This document shows, one piece after another, positions 35,488 to 45,028 of a DNA stretch of 64,000 bases; the first letter of the stretch is position 1; the number at the start of each line of letters is the position of its first letter. The translations under genes were made by a program, and so were the position numbers. Location: contig CAMPVF010000008.1 of the NCBI GenBank assembly GCA_946997485.1, positions 18,240 through 82,239 on the forward strand, written 5' to 3'. Under the pieces are notes generated by a model. The model was not told where the DNA came from and searched no databases. It saw only the letters and a list, made by a program, of their open reading frames with translations. The DNA comes from an uncultured Atopobium sp. (GTDB taxonomy: Bacteria > Actinomycetota > Coriobacteriia > Coriobacteriales > Atopobiaceae).

Positions 35488-35570
35488 CGTCCCTACGCTG
35501 GCATTATCCAGATCAGGTATGGTCAGATGCTGGCATCTTTCTCAGCCTACCTAGCTGTAAGCTCCCATGT
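35488..35570 (-). promoter_or_regulatory. TPP riboswitch (THI element)
   Basis: On the minus strand the element begins ACATGGGAGC and has GGCTGAGAAAGATGCC. It then shows CTGACCATACCTGATCTGGATAATGCCAGCGTAGGGA in pieces: ACCTGATCTGGATAATGCC is the conserved pyrophosphate-side core and GCTGAGA the pyrimidine-side core. It lies 71 bases upstream of the first gene of the thiamine-precursor transporter run. Binding of thiamine pyrophosphate should switch the operon off. Confidence 0.95.
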
Positions 35571-35677
35571 ATACATAGTAGTATATTCCAATATGCAAAG
35601 TTTATACTGCAGCGCTATGCAAAGAATATTCAAAACTGACACGCGCGCACGCAGGCAGGCACGCAGGCAGGCGCACG

Positions 35678-38600
35678 CTAGTCGACGCTTTTAAGCGATT
35701 CAACCATATTAATGTGCTTAAGCTTGGGACACATCATTGCCACAATAAGCAGCGTAAACACAAAGGTAAGCACGCAGGCATACACATAACTTTCGGGGTA
35801 AATAACACGTCCAAACATGACATACTCAACCTCGGCAGTTTCAACCACAAAGTGTGCAAGGTACGTGCCTGCAATAAGTCCAATACAATCGCCAATACCC
35901 GCCAAAATAAGAATATCGCGGAAAATGTAGCTGTATACTTCGCGCGGCAAAAAGCCAAGCACCTTAAGTGATGCAATTTCGCGTATACGCTCCTCAATAT
36001 TGATATTCGTAAGGTTGTAAAGCACGATAAACGCAAGCAACACTGCCGCTACAATAAGAACCACAACCACCATGTTTACAACGCCAATGGTGTTTTTATA
36101 CACGGCAATCGTTTCGTTTGAAAACGACACAAGCGACACTTCGGGCATTTGATGCAAGGTGTGAACCATGGCATCTTGCTCTTCTTTTTCGGCAGAAGTA
36201 AGCTCATCTGCAACGGAGCTTTGAGTGTCAAACGCAACGTAGAGCATGGCAAAGCGCGGCTCGGCGCCCGATGCCTCCGTATAGGCATTGCGCCCTACAA
36301 ACACGGTGTTAGAAATGTAATTTTCGCAGATACCTGTTATGGCAAAGGTCATGCCCTCGCCCGTTATGTTGCCTACCAGGTCGTGATCGTAGAGCGTAAT
36401 GCTATCGCCACACGAAAGGTTGTAGAGAAGCGCAAGTTTTTCGCTTATAACCACGGAGTTATCATCAAAATGAATAGGCTCTTGCGTTATGCGATTTTGA
36501 AGCGTGTGCACCTGGGCAAAATTTTGCGCATCTTGAGGCACAACAAGCTGCACGTTTGTTGTTTTAGTTGACGTAGAAGTAGATGAGCTGTGAGCAGACG
36601 CGCCCAAAGATGCAACCGACATATTTTTCCGCGTAACACGCTCAAGCGCCGAAACCTTGTTGGTGTTTTTTAGCTGCGAGATAACGCGCTGAACATCGAG
36701 CTCATCGGCATCATCCGTACAGCCAACAGTAAGGTTATAGTGCACAATCGACGTAAACTGACGGCCAATAATATCCCAAATGGAATCGTGAAGCGCAAAC
36801 CCAACAAGAAGCAGCGCGGTGCATCCGGCAATGCCAATTGCCGTCATGTAAAAACGGCGCTTGTACAAAAACAGGTTGCGCAGGGTAATTTTCCAGGAAA
36901 ACGACAGGTGGTGCCAAATAAAACCAGCGCGTTCGAGCAAAATGCGCTTGCCTGCCATGGGAGCACGCGGAAGCATGAGCGGAGCGGGCTGCTCGCGCAA
37001 CGTGGTGGCAATAGCGCACCAGGTAGCAGCAAGTGTAATGCCAACACCCAAACTACCCGCAAGAAGAGCAATATCAGCATGCATGGGCAGCATGTATGGT
37101 AAGGGCGGAATGTCGTAAATGACGCTGTAGGCGCCCATCACAATACTGGGAAGTACCTGCGAAAGAATGGCAATACCGCACACAGCGCCAATACCCGAAG
37201 CCGCCGCCGCATAACCCAAGTAGTGACGTGCAATTTGGAAGGTTGAGTAGCCAAGCGCTTTGTAGGTGCCAATAAGTACGCGGTGGTCGTCTATCATGCG
37301 CGTCATAGTAGTAAGCGAAACCAGGGCTGCTACCAGGAAAAACATAACGGGAAATACGCGCGCCAATGTGTCCATGCGCTCGGTATCGGCGTGATAGATG
37401 GCCGCGCCTTCGTGTTGTGTGCGGTCGAGAAGATACATATCACACGGCGTATTCGCATCAATAGCCCGCTGCGCGCTGTCGAGCTGCTCTTTAGCAATGC
37501 GAAACGTGTCGTCTGCCTTTGCTTTTTGCTCGTCAAATGTTGCGCGTCCTGCCTGGTATTCGTCCTGTTTTGCAGCGAGCGTTTGCTGCTTTTGGGCAAG
37601 CAGCGCCTTTTTTTCGCTCAGCTCGCGCTGCGCAGCAGCATACTTTTCGTCTGCAGAAGCACGCTCATGTTCAAGGCGCGTACGTGCGGCAATGCACGCC
37701 TGAATGTGACCTTGGAGCTCTTTTAACTGCTGCTCGCGTTGTTGCAGCTGTTGCAATTGTTGTTGCTGTTGCTCCAGGGTATGGTGTTGCAGCTGCTCTC
37801 CAGATGGCTTACGCTCCGCCTGCGGTTGTGCCTGCGGTTGTGCCTGCGCAGCACGCTCCTGCGCGCGATCTGTGGCATCTTGCAGGCTTTCTGCAGCAGC
37901 ATCGCCACGTTGGCTCGGCTGCGCTGCAGACGAGGCGGCGCCAGGTGCGGAAGGTGTGCCATCAGGTGAAGCGGAGTTTTTACGTGCTGCTTCGATGGAA
38001 GCAAGCGCAGAAGCAACTTGTGCATTAGCGTCTTCAAGCGAAGAGGCGTGTATGCCGCGTGCGCGCACAGTTGCTAAAAGCGTAGCCTGGTTTGCGGAAA
38101 GCTCCTCTTCTGCACGCGTAAGCTTGGCTTTTCCTTCGGCATACTGCGTATCAAGCTGAGATGTACCGCTCACAAGTTGCTGCTTTGCACGAGATAGTGC
38201 TGCTTTTCCGTGTGCAAGCTGCGCGGCGGCTGAAGCCAGTTTGCCTTCCTGTTCATCGAGCGTGGCATACGCGTTTGTGTGTTCGCACTCATAATCGGCA
38301 ATTTTATCGTTAAGCTTTGATTGCGCCGCGGCGTGTACGGCATCTTTGCGCCACACCGACATCTCGTCGATAGCGGCCGACAGCCTGTCTTTTACTTCGT
38401 CTACACGCGCTTTATAGGCAGACGAATTGCTCACGTCGCCTTTTGCGCCAGCTACCGATACATACAGCTCGTTATACGGAAAATCTGCACTAAATGTGCC
38501 ATTAAGCACGTATATGTACTGGTCGATAGCACCCGTACCCAGCGTTGTGGAACCAAAACTTTTTGTATAAGGATACAAGGGCGATGCAATAGTACCAACT

Positions 38601-39238
38601 ACATGCAGCGTTTTTTGTTGAAATACCTTGTCTACACCGGCTTTTGTGTAACCAAGCGTAATTGTTGCGCCTTCAGAAAGCGGCGCATGAGGCGCATTTG
38701 CAGCAACAACGCACTCGTCGTTTGCCTGAGGATACCTTCCTGATATAAGTTTTGGTCGATTAAGATATACCGTATCATGCGCACCGTGTGCAGCCGCGCT
38801 GCCGGGCGTTGCACTGTCGCCAGCAATATATCCGTTTGCATCTTGGTTGGCTGCATCCTCACGCTCGCGCTCACTTTCACCTGCAGCAGCTGCAACTGTA
38901 TCGGCAGGTGCAACATCAAAGCTCGAAATGCGTGCAGCAATTTGTTTGTCTTCAAGATCGGCAACAACGTCTACCGTATGCGACGCTGCAGTTGCTTCAA
39001 CACCTTCGGTGGCGTTTACGTGGTTAATTTCGCGCGACGAAAATCCAAGGGTTGAGATAAGCCGAATGTCCCACACGTTACTTTCATCAAAATATGCGTC
39101 TGCAGCAGCACGCATGTCGGGACCGGTCATCATAAGACCTGCAAAAAAGCCCGATCCAAGCGCAACAATGGCGGCAATCGCAAAAAAGCGGCTCAGCGTC
39201 GATTTTATGGTGCGGCATAGGTGCAACATACTTACCAC
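35678..39238 (-). CDS. Large FtsX/MacB-type ABC exporter permease with extracellular coiled coil
   Basis: A 1186-residue membrane protein. One N-terminal helix (FFAIAAIVALGSGFFAGL) is followed by a MacB-like extracellular domain and a long coiled coil at about 305-595, very rich in Gln, Ala, Lys and Glu. Then come three helices with LIGTYKALGYSTFQIARHYLG (FtsX signature), a fourth pair of helices near 760-790, a second extracellular domain, and a C-terminal FtsX domain with EIASLKVLGFLPREVYSYIF. Such permeases usually act in lipid, peptide or antimicrobial export or envelope remodelling with the ATPase. The start is GTG 39238 or the ATG three codons later, overlapping the ATPase gene. Confidence 0.85.
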   Translation of the reverse strand: MVSMLHLCRTIKSTLSRFFAIAAIVALGSGFFAGLMMTGPDMRAAADAYFDESNVWDIRLISTLGFSSREINHVNATEGVEATAASHTVDVVADLEDKQIAARISSFDVAPADTVAAAAGESEREREDAANQDANGYIAGDSATPGSAAAHGAHDTVYLNRPKLISGRYPQANDECVVAANAPHAPLSEGATITLGYTKAGVDKVFQQKTLHVVGTIASPLYPYTKSFGSTTLGTGAIDQYIYVLNGTFSADFPYNELYVSVAGAKGDVSNSSAYKARVDEVKDRLSAAIDEMSVWRKDAVHAAAQSKLNDKIADYECEHTNAYATLDEQEGKLASAAAQLAHGKAALSRAKQQLVSGTSQLDTQYAEGKAKLTRAEEELSANQATLLATVRARGIHASSLEDANAQVASALASIEAARKNSASPDGTPSAPGAASSAAQPSQRGDAAAESLQDATDRAQERAAQAQPQAQPQAERKPSGEQLQHHTLEQQQQQLQQLQQREQQLKELQGHIQACIAARTRLEHERASADEKYAAAQRELSEKKALLAQKQQTLAAKQDEYQAGRATFDEQKAKADDTFRIAKEQLDSAQRAIDANTPCDMYLLDRTQHEGAAIYHADTERMDTLARVFPVMFFLVAALVSLTTMTRMIDDHRVLIGTYKALGYSTFQIARHYLGYAAAASGIGAVCGIAILSQVLPSIVMGAYSVIYDIPPLPYMLPMHADIALLAGSLGVGITLAATWCAIATTLREQPAPLMLPRAPMAGKRILLERAGFIWHHLSFSWKITLRNLFLYKRRFYMTAIGIAGCTALLLVGFALHDSIWDIIGRQFTSIVHYNLTVGCTDDADELDVQRVISQLKNTNKVSALERVTRKNMSVASLGASAHSSSTSTSTKTTNVQLVVPQDAQNFAQVHTLQNRITQEPIHFDDNSVVISEKLALLYNLSCGDSITLYDHDLVGNITGEGMTFAITGICENYISNTVFVGRNAYTEASGAEPRFAMLYVAFDTQSSVADELTSAEKEEQDAMVHTLHQMPEVSLVSFSNETIAVYKNTIGVVNMVVVVLIVAAVLLAFIVLYNLTNINIEERIREIASLKVLGFLPREVYSYIFRDILILAGIGDCIGLIAGTYLAHFVVETAEVEYVMFGRVIYPESYVYACVLTFVFTLLIVAMMCPKLKHINMVESLKSVD

Positions 39239-39933
39239 TCAACCACTGATGCATCGTGCGGGTGAGCGTTTACTTCGATGGCGGCAGCTTTGCCTTCGTG
39301 AACCCGTATAACTCTGTTGGCAATTTGGCAAAACGCGCTGTTGTGCGTTACCATTACCACCGTTTTATGTGTTTGTATGCAGGTGTCCTGCAACAGTTTA
39401 AGGATTTGTTTTCCTGTTACATAATCGAGCGCACCCGTGGGCTCATCGCAAAGCAGCAACTTTGGGTTTTTTGCAAGCGCACGCGCAATTGCAACACGCT
39501 GCTGCTCACCACCCGAAAGCTGCGAAGGAAAATTGTTTTTTCGCGCAGATAAACCAACTTGTTGCAGCACATCGTCGGCAGGCAAAGGGTGCCTGCACAT
39601 TTGACTTGCAAGCTCAACGTTTTCGCGCGCCGTGAGGTTTTGCACTAAATTATAAAACTGAAACACAAAGCCAATGTCGTGCCTGCGATACAACGTAAGC
39701 TCACGCTCAGTAGACCCGCTAATGGTTTTACCAGCCAGTTTAATAGTGCCCGATGTTGCCGTATCCATGCCTGCAAGCATATTAAGCACGGTGGTTTTGC
39801 CGGCACCCGAAGGCCCAACAATAACAACGAATTCTCCCTGCTCAATGCTAAAATTCATGTGGTCAACTGCATGCACATCACAACTACCCATGCGGTATGT
39901 TTTGCATACATCTATAAACTCAACATAGGCCAT
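39232..39933 (-). CDS. ABC exporter ATPase, MacB/LolD type
   Basis: A 233-residue ATPase. Walker A is GPSGAGKTTVL, the Q-loop FVFQFYNLVQNLTA, the signature LSGGEQQRVAIARAL, and Walker B LLLCDEPTGALD, the classic MacB/LolD/FtsE set. It ends VVEW and overlaps the start of the large permease gene, so the pair forms a mechanotransmission-type ABC system. No accessory membrane-fusion protein is encoded here, as is usual in Gram-positive bacteria. The ribosome site before the ATG is AAGGGG, about 10 bases away. Confidence 0.93.
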   Translation of the reverse strand: MAYVEFIDVCKTYRMGSCDVHAVDHMNFSIEQGEFVVIVGPSGAGKTTVLNMLAGMDTATSGTIKLAGKTISGSTERELTLYRRHDIGFVFQFYNLVQNLTARENVELASQMCRHPLPADDVLQQVGLSARKNNFPSQLSGGEQQRVAIARALAKNPKLLLCDEPTGALDYVTGKQILKLLQDTCIQTHKTVVMVTHNSAFCQIANRVIRVHEGKAAAIEVNAHPHDASVVEW

Positions 39934-40040
39934 GAGTACCCCTTTACCTTGAGCGGCTAACCCACTTTATGTGCGCATGGTATGTGCACGTGCACAGGCT
40001 AGCTTGTGTGCACGCTTAAAAGCGCGGGTGCGGACGTGTA

Positions 40041-40637
40041 TTAGTGCAGGTAAACGATGCTTTTCTTTGCTTTTTCAACCGCATCGGCGCCCGCAAGCTC
40101 GTCTACCAGAGCAAGCCCCAAATCCATTGCGGTGCCAAGACCCTGGCTAGTAAACAGGTTGCCGTCGCGCACAACGTACTCCTGCTCAACCGTAGCCCCG
40201 TTTTCGCTTAGTACGTGCTGAAACGCAGGGTTTGACGTGGCGCGCTTGCCACTCAGAATGCCAAGCTCAGCCAAAATGGATGGAGCAGCGCAAATGGCAG
40301 CAATACGCTTGCCTTGCTCGTTGTGTGCACGCAGCGCATTGCACAACGGCTCACATGCGCGCAGATTAGGTGTGCCAGGAATACCACCAGGCAAAAAGAG
40401 CACGTCAAAATTGTCGAAAGAAAAATCGTCGTCATAAATTGAACAATCGCACGCCATGCGCAGGTTGTGCGCACTTACAACTTCGTGCTCGGGTGTAATT
40501 GACACGCGCTTGTAAGCAATGTTAACGCGGTGCAAAATATCAAGAACAACGAGCGCTTCACACTCCTCGCCTCCTGGAGCCATAAATGCAGCAACAACAG
40601 GGCTTTTGTGGGTTTGAGTTGATGATAAAGCAGCCAT
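40041..40637 (-). CDS. DJ-1/PfpI-family protein (YajL/DJ-1 type)
   Basis: A 198-residue flavodoxin-like protein. GAGG lies just before the ATG at 40637. The nucleophile elbow is AAICAAPS with Cys116, and the assisting Glu lies in GGEECEAL (Glu24 or Glu25). LFLPGGIPGTPNL is the second family mark. Proteins of this group are redox-sensitive and protect against glyoxals and oxidative damage. The exact activity is debated across the family. It lies downstream of the MATE gene on the same strand, with a 181-base gap. Confidence 0.88.
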   Translation of the reverse strand: MAALSSTQTHKSPVVAAFMAPGGEECEALVVLDILHRVNIAYKRVSITPEHEVVSAHNLRMACDCSIYDDDFSFDNFDVLFLPGGIPGTPNLRACEPLCNALRAHNEQGKRIAAICAAPSILAELGILSGKRATSNPAFQHVLSENGATVEQEYVVRDGNLFTSQGLGTAMDLGLALVDELAGADAVEKAKKSIVYLH

Positions 40638-40818
40638 AGATCCTCGATTCTCGCAACCAATGAGTAGTGCATGCACAGATGCACAGGTGTTTTGTATAAG
40701 ACTACCACCACTTGCACGCACGCAGGGAGCAAATACAAAGACATCAACACAAATACGTACAATTGGCGCACGCGGAGTGCGTAGGCACACGTGGGCAATG
40801 CGCGCGCAGGTGACAGAA

Positions 40819-42330
40819 TTAATGCGCAGGTAGATTGCGTGTTTCGATAAGATGAAGCTCTTTTCGAAAACCTACTAACACCCACATAGATACAAGCACA
40901 CACACGCCAACACTTACAGGCGCATTAAGCCACAACCCAAGAAGACCCAACGGTTTAAGCAACACGAGCGCGCCAAGTGGAGCTACGGTAACAATAATGA
41001 GCGAAAGCAGGGCTGCGAGCTTTGTTTTTTCGACCGCAGTAAGAAGACTTTGCACGCCCATAGGAACCCAGCGCAGCGTATATGCCACAGCGTACCAACG
41101 GAAAGCATCGGGCGCCATGGCGAGCACATCGCCGGTGGCATCAGCCATAAAAATGCGCACGCAAAACTCGGGGAAGATGCCCATAACCAGCGAAAGTGCA
41201 ACGCAAATAATACACAGCGCAGAAAAGATATATTTTTCGAGCTGTTTTATGCGTTGATACTGGTGAGCACCCCAATTGTAGCCAACGGCAGGTTGAAGCG
41301 AATCGCAGATGCCATACATGAGCGGGAAAATGAACGCGGTTGCAAAGCCCAAGCAGCCATACACGGTAACAGCAGTAATGCCGCCTTGTACAAGCAGCTC
41401 AACATTAAGAAAAATAAGCGTAATGCGTCCTGCAACGTCGTTCAAAAACGCAGGCGTGCCGCTAAACATAATTTCTTTTAGGATGGCAACACTCCACTGC
41501 GGACGCACAAAGCGCAGAAGCATTTTGTTAAACATAAACGGAATAAGTGCAGCTATAGCACCCAAACTAATAGCAATAGAGAACGCCAAACCAGCGCCAA
41601 GCGTGCCCAGGTGCAGCGAATACAAAAACCAAAACTCAAGAATGCAACCAATGGTAGAAGTAAATGCATTAAGCGCAAACGACGACTTTACCTTGCCGCA
41701 GATGCGCAGGTAGTTATCGACTGCAAACAGAATGGTGCCAAACGGTGCAAAGAGTGCAAACATGCGCAAATAATCAACCGCCATCGATTGCAAATGCCCG
41801 TGCGCGCCCATAAGCGACATAAGCCAGGGTGCGGCAAACCAAAATGCAGCGCCAATAATACTTGCACCAAAAAGGATGAGCAACACGCCAATAGTAAAGA
41901 TGTTGTTGGCACGATGCGCCTTTCCTTCGCCCAAGCTAATTGAAATGGGCACCGAAGAACCAACGCCCACCATATCACCAAAGGCAAACAGCATGATAAC
42001 AAAAGGCATGGCAAGGTTAATAGCAGCAAACGCCTCCCCGCCCAACAGCTGACCTACAAAAATACCATCGGCAATTTCGTAGATGGCAGAAGAAAGCATG
42101 CTCAGCGAGCCGGGAATAGCGGCGCGCAAAAACAGACGCCAGGGTGACAGCTTTATGAACATATCGTGTGTTTTTTTGTACTGTTCTGTTGTTTTGTGTT
42201 GTTGCTCGGGGGTGTGAGTGGTAGGTTGTACTACAACTTTTTTTTGTGTCTCTTTGGCATCAAACGCATCGTCGGACACCGATGAATTTGAGATTTCGCA
42301 GGTATTTGCGCGGGTCGTATCCTGTGGCAT
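40819..42330 (-). CDS. MATE-family multidrug efflux transporter
   Basis: A 503-residue membrane protein with 12 predicted helices. GSLSMLSSAIYEIADGIFVGQLLG at the start and GVGSSVPISISLGEGKAHRAN in helix 2-3 are MATE signatures. The second bundle repeats them as GGITAVTVYGCLGFATAF and QPAVGYNWGAHQYQR. It exports cationic drugs or dyes using Na+ or H+. The N-terminal 55 residues are a hydrophilic extension. GAAAGGAT precedes the ATG. The divergent neighbour is pflB. Confidence 0.9.
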   Translation of the reverse strand: MPQDTTRANTCEISNSSVSDDAFDAKETQKKVVVQPTTHTPEQQHKTTEQYKKTHDMFIKLSPWRLFLRAAIPGSLSMLSSAIYEIADGIFVGQLLGGEAFAAINLAMPFVIMLFAFGDMVGVGSSVPISISLGEGKAHRANNIFTIGVLLILFGASIIGAAFWFAAPWLMSLMGAHGHLQSMAVDYLRMFALFAPFGTILFAVDNYLRICGKVKSSFALNAFTSTIGCILEFWFLYSLHLGTLGAGLAFSIAISLGAIAALIPFMFNKMLLRFVRPQWSVAILKEIMFSGTPAFLNDVAGRITLIFLNVELLVQGGITAVTVYGCLGFATAFIFPLMYGICDSLQPAVGYNWGAHQYQRIKQLEKYIFSALCIICVALSLVMGIFPEFCVRIFMADATGDVLAMAPDAFRWYAVAYTLRWVPMGVQSLLTAVEKTKLAALLSLIIVTVAPLGALVLLKPLGLLGLWLNAPVSVGVCVLVSMWVLVGFRKELHLIETRNLPAH

Positions 42331-42467
42331 GGCCCAACAATCCTTTCAAAAAAACGCAATGTGCACCAAATCCCTACGGTATGCAATACGTACAACCACT
42401 CGACAAACAAGTTCATAAAGTGACCGTTTATGCAGGCATTCAGTACTATTTTGCGGCTGCGCGAACA

Positions 42468-42488
42468 CTGGTATATCCATGATACCAG
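42468..42488. promoter_or_regulatory. Inverted repeat upstream of pflB, possible operator
   Basis: CTGGTAT (42468-42474) and ATACCAG (42482-42488) form perfect 7-base arms around 7 bases, about 110 bases before the pflB start. The 42331-42599 gap has no gene. It also holds a weaker palindrome GGTTTGTACACAAAACC at 42517-42533. The regulator is unknown. No Rex- or FNR-like consensus was found. Confidence 0.35.
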
Positions 42489-42599
42489 CCTGCCGCAAAA
42501 AAGATACGCGCACGGTTGGTTTGTACACAAAACCAAATACAATTTCTGCTACATTGTTGATGTTAAATCTATACACAGTTCTAGCAAGGAGCGTGTCTA

Positions 42600-44753
42600 A
42601 TGCAAGAGGCATGGCGTGGATTTACTGGTGGAGAGTGGACACATCTTATCGACGTGCGCGACTTCATCCAGAAAAACTATACACCTTATACTGGCGATGA
42701 GTCCTTTTTAGCAGGACCAACCAAAGCTACCCAAGAACTTTGGGCGCAGGTAATGGATCTTTTTAAGCAAGAGCGTGAACACGGTGGTGTTCTCGACATG
42801 GATACCAGCATCGTATCCACTATCACCTCGCACAAAGCTGGTTACATTAACAAGCCACTCGAAAAAATCGTTGGTTTGCAAACCGATAAACCTCTTAAAC
42901 GTGCCCTTATGCCAAACGGTGGTATCCGTATGGCTGTTTCGGCATGCAAGAGCTATGGTTACGAAGTAGATCCTAAGCTCGTTGAGTTTTACACCGTACG
43001 TCGTAAAACTCACAACGCTGGTGTTTTCGACGTGTACACGCCCGAAATGCGTGCATGCCGCCACTCGCACATTATTACCGGTCTTCCCGACGCATATGGC
43101 CGCGGTCGTATCATCGGCGACTACCGTCGTTTAGCTCTGTATGGTCTTAATCGTCTTATCGAAGACAAGGAAGAGCAAAAGCTTAACACGCACCAAATTA
43201 TGGACGAAGAAACCATTCGTCACCGCGAAGAGCTCTCTGAGCAAATTCACGCACTTAAAGAACTTGGTGAACTCACCAAAGAGTATGGTTTTGATGTATC
43301 TGAGCCTGCACGCAACTTTAAAGAGGCTGTTCAGTGGCTCTACTTTGCATACCTTGCATCCGTAAAGGAGCAAAATGGTGCTGCAATGTCCATTGGTCGT
43401 ACCTCAACCTTCCTCGACATTTATGCAGAGCGCGACCTCAAAGAGGGCACGATTACTGAGGAAGAAGTTCAGGAAATTGTTGACCACCTCGTTATGAAAC
43501 TGCGTATCGTTAAATTTGCACGTACGCCAGAATACAATGCCCTGTTCTCCGGCGACCCACAATGGGTAACCGAATCGATTGGTGGTATTGGTATCGACGG
43601 CCGTCCAATGGTAACGAAAAACAGCTTCCGTGTGCTGCACACCCTAGAAAACATGGGTACCAGCCCCGAGCCAAACCTTACCGTCCTGTGGTCTACACGC
43701 CTGCCCGAGACCTTTAAGCGTTACTGCGCAAAAATCTCCATTAACACCAGCTCCATTCAGTACGAAAACGACGACCTTATGCGCGTATACCACGGCGACG
43801 ACTACGCTATCGCCTGCTGCGTAAGCTCGATGGTTGTTGGTAAAGAGATGCAATTCTTTGGCGCCCGCGCTAACCTTGCAAAATGCCTGCTTTACGCCAT
43901 CAACGGTGGTCGCGACGAAATCACCGGCGAGCAAGTTGGTCCTAGGTATCGTCCAGTTGAGGGCGACTACCTTGAGTACGACGACGTTATTGAGAAATAC
44001 CACGACATGGTTGAATGGCTTGTTGGTATTTACGTTAACGCTCTTAACGTTATTCACTACATGCACGACAAATACGCCTACGAGCGCATTCAGATGGCAT
44101 TCCACGACGAGCACGTTCACCGTTGGTTTGCAACTGGTATTGCTGGTCTTTCTGTTGTTGCCGACTCACTTTCGGCTATTAAATATGCCAAAGTTAAGGT
44201 TATCCGCGACGAAACTGGTCTTGTAACCGATTACAAGATTGAGGGCGACTATCCTAAGTATGGTAACGACGACGACCGCGTAGACATTATTGCTCGCGAT
44301 GTTGTTGCCTACTTCATGAAGCAAATCCGCAAATTCAACTGCTACCGTAACGCTACCGCAACTACCTCGGTACTTACCATTACCTCCAACGTTGTATATG
44401 GTGAGAAAACCGGTAACACACCAGACGGTCGTCGTGGCGGTACCCCATTTGCACCTGGTGCAAACCCAATGCACCAACGCGACACCCACGGTGCTGTTGC
44501 GTCATTGTCTTCGGTATCCAAGCTTCCATTCCGCGACGCAGAAGATGGTATTTCCAACACCTTCTCCATCGTTCCTGGTGCACTTGGTAAAACCAGCGAC
44601 GTTATGTTTGGCGATAGCGATATGTGCGAACTCGCTGACATCGACGACATTTCAAAGATCGACTTTAAGACAGCTCAGTTTAACATTGAAAACCAAGTTG
44701 ACTGCGCATGTGAAGCCGACGCAAGTTCGAAATGCGGTTGCGAAGACCGTTAA
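42600..44753 (+). CDS. pflB: Pyruvate formate-lyase catalytic subunit lacking the glycyl-radical domain
   Basis: A 717-residue enzyme part that converts pyruvate and CoA to acetyl-CoA and formate. AAGGAG precedes the ATG. Substrate and active-site regions match PflB throughout: IGRTSTFLDIY, YAIACCVSSMVVGKEMQFF with the reactive pair Cys406-Cys407, GARANLAKCLLYAINGG, and the late DGISNTFSIVPGALGK. Normal PflB (about 750-770 residues) then continues to a C-terminal loop with RVSGYAV. Here it diverges after GALGK and ends in a short tail with Cys702, Cys704, Cys712 and Cys714 (CACEADASSKCGC). The missing radical domain is encoded by the next gene but one intergenic gap away, so this appears to be a split enzyme. 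Confidence 0.93.
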   Translation: MQEAWRGFTGGEWTHLIDVRDFIQKNYTPYTGDESFLAGPTKATQELWAQVMDLFKQEREHGGVLDMDTSIVSTITSHKAGYINKPLEKIVGLQTDKPLKRALMPNGGIRMAVSACKSYGYEVDPKLVEFYTVRRKTHNAGVFDVYTPEMRACRHSHIITGLPDAYGRGRIIGDYRRLALYGLNRLIEDKEEQKLNTHQIMDEETIRHREELSEQIHALKELGELTKEYGFDVSEPARNFKEAVQWLYFAYLASVKEQNGAAMSIGRTSTFLDIYAERDLKEGTITEEEVQEIVDHLVMKLRIVKFARTPEYNALFSGDPQWVTESIGGIGIDGRPMVTKNSFRVLHTLENMGTSPEPNLTVLWSTRLPETFKRYCAKISINTSSIQYENDDLMRVYHGDDYAIACCVSSMVVGKEMQFFGARANLAKCLLYAINGGRDEITGEQVGPRYRPVEGDYLEYDDVIEKYHDMVEWLVGIYVNALNVIHYMHDKYAYERIQMAFHDEHVHRWFATGIAGLSVVADSLSAIKYAKVKVIRDETGLVTDYKIEGDYPKYGNDDDRVDIIARDVVAYFMKQIRKFNCYRNATATTSVLTITSNVVYGEKTGNTPDGRRGGTPFAPGANPMHQRDTHGAVASLSSVSKLPFRDAEDGISNTFSIVPGALGKTSDVMFGDSDMCELADIDDISKIDFKTAQFNIENQVDCACEADASSKCGCEDR

Positions 44754-44938
44754 ACCACAAATACACGCGTGCGTAGCCGTGCCGCATGGCATGCGCTACG
44801 CGCCGTTTGTGTGATGGTTGATGTATTCATGAGGGAGCCTCAAAGGCACGCACTATGCAAGAATGCGTAATGGTTGTGCACCGCACCTTGTGCTTAAGCG
44901 GAAAGCGCATACATTGCACCACAAATTGGTCGTGCCAC

Positions 44939-44969
44939 TATGCAAAAAAAATTCAAAAATTTTTGCATA
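44939..44969. promoter_or_regulatory. A/T-rich inverted repeat and possible promoter before the radical-domain gene
   Basis: TATGCAAAAA (44939-44948) and TTTTTGCATA (44960-44969) are perfect 10-base arms around an A-rich loop. The right arm includes TTGCAT (44963-44968), which with TAATTA 18 bases on could form a promoter for the small subunit. The hairpin may instead stop part of the pflB transcripts. The gap 44754-45028 has no coding potential that I can see. Confidence 0.4.
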
Positions 44970-45028
44970 TGAGAGTTAGAGAACACTAATTATGGGTACA
45001 ACAACCATATCAAAGAAAGGAGTTTAGT

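Noticed and set aside
35678..39238. SMC-like or structural coiled-coil protein
   Set aside because: The coiled coil is flanked by membrane helices and two FtsX domains, and the gene overlaps an ABC ATPase gene, so it is an exporter permease.
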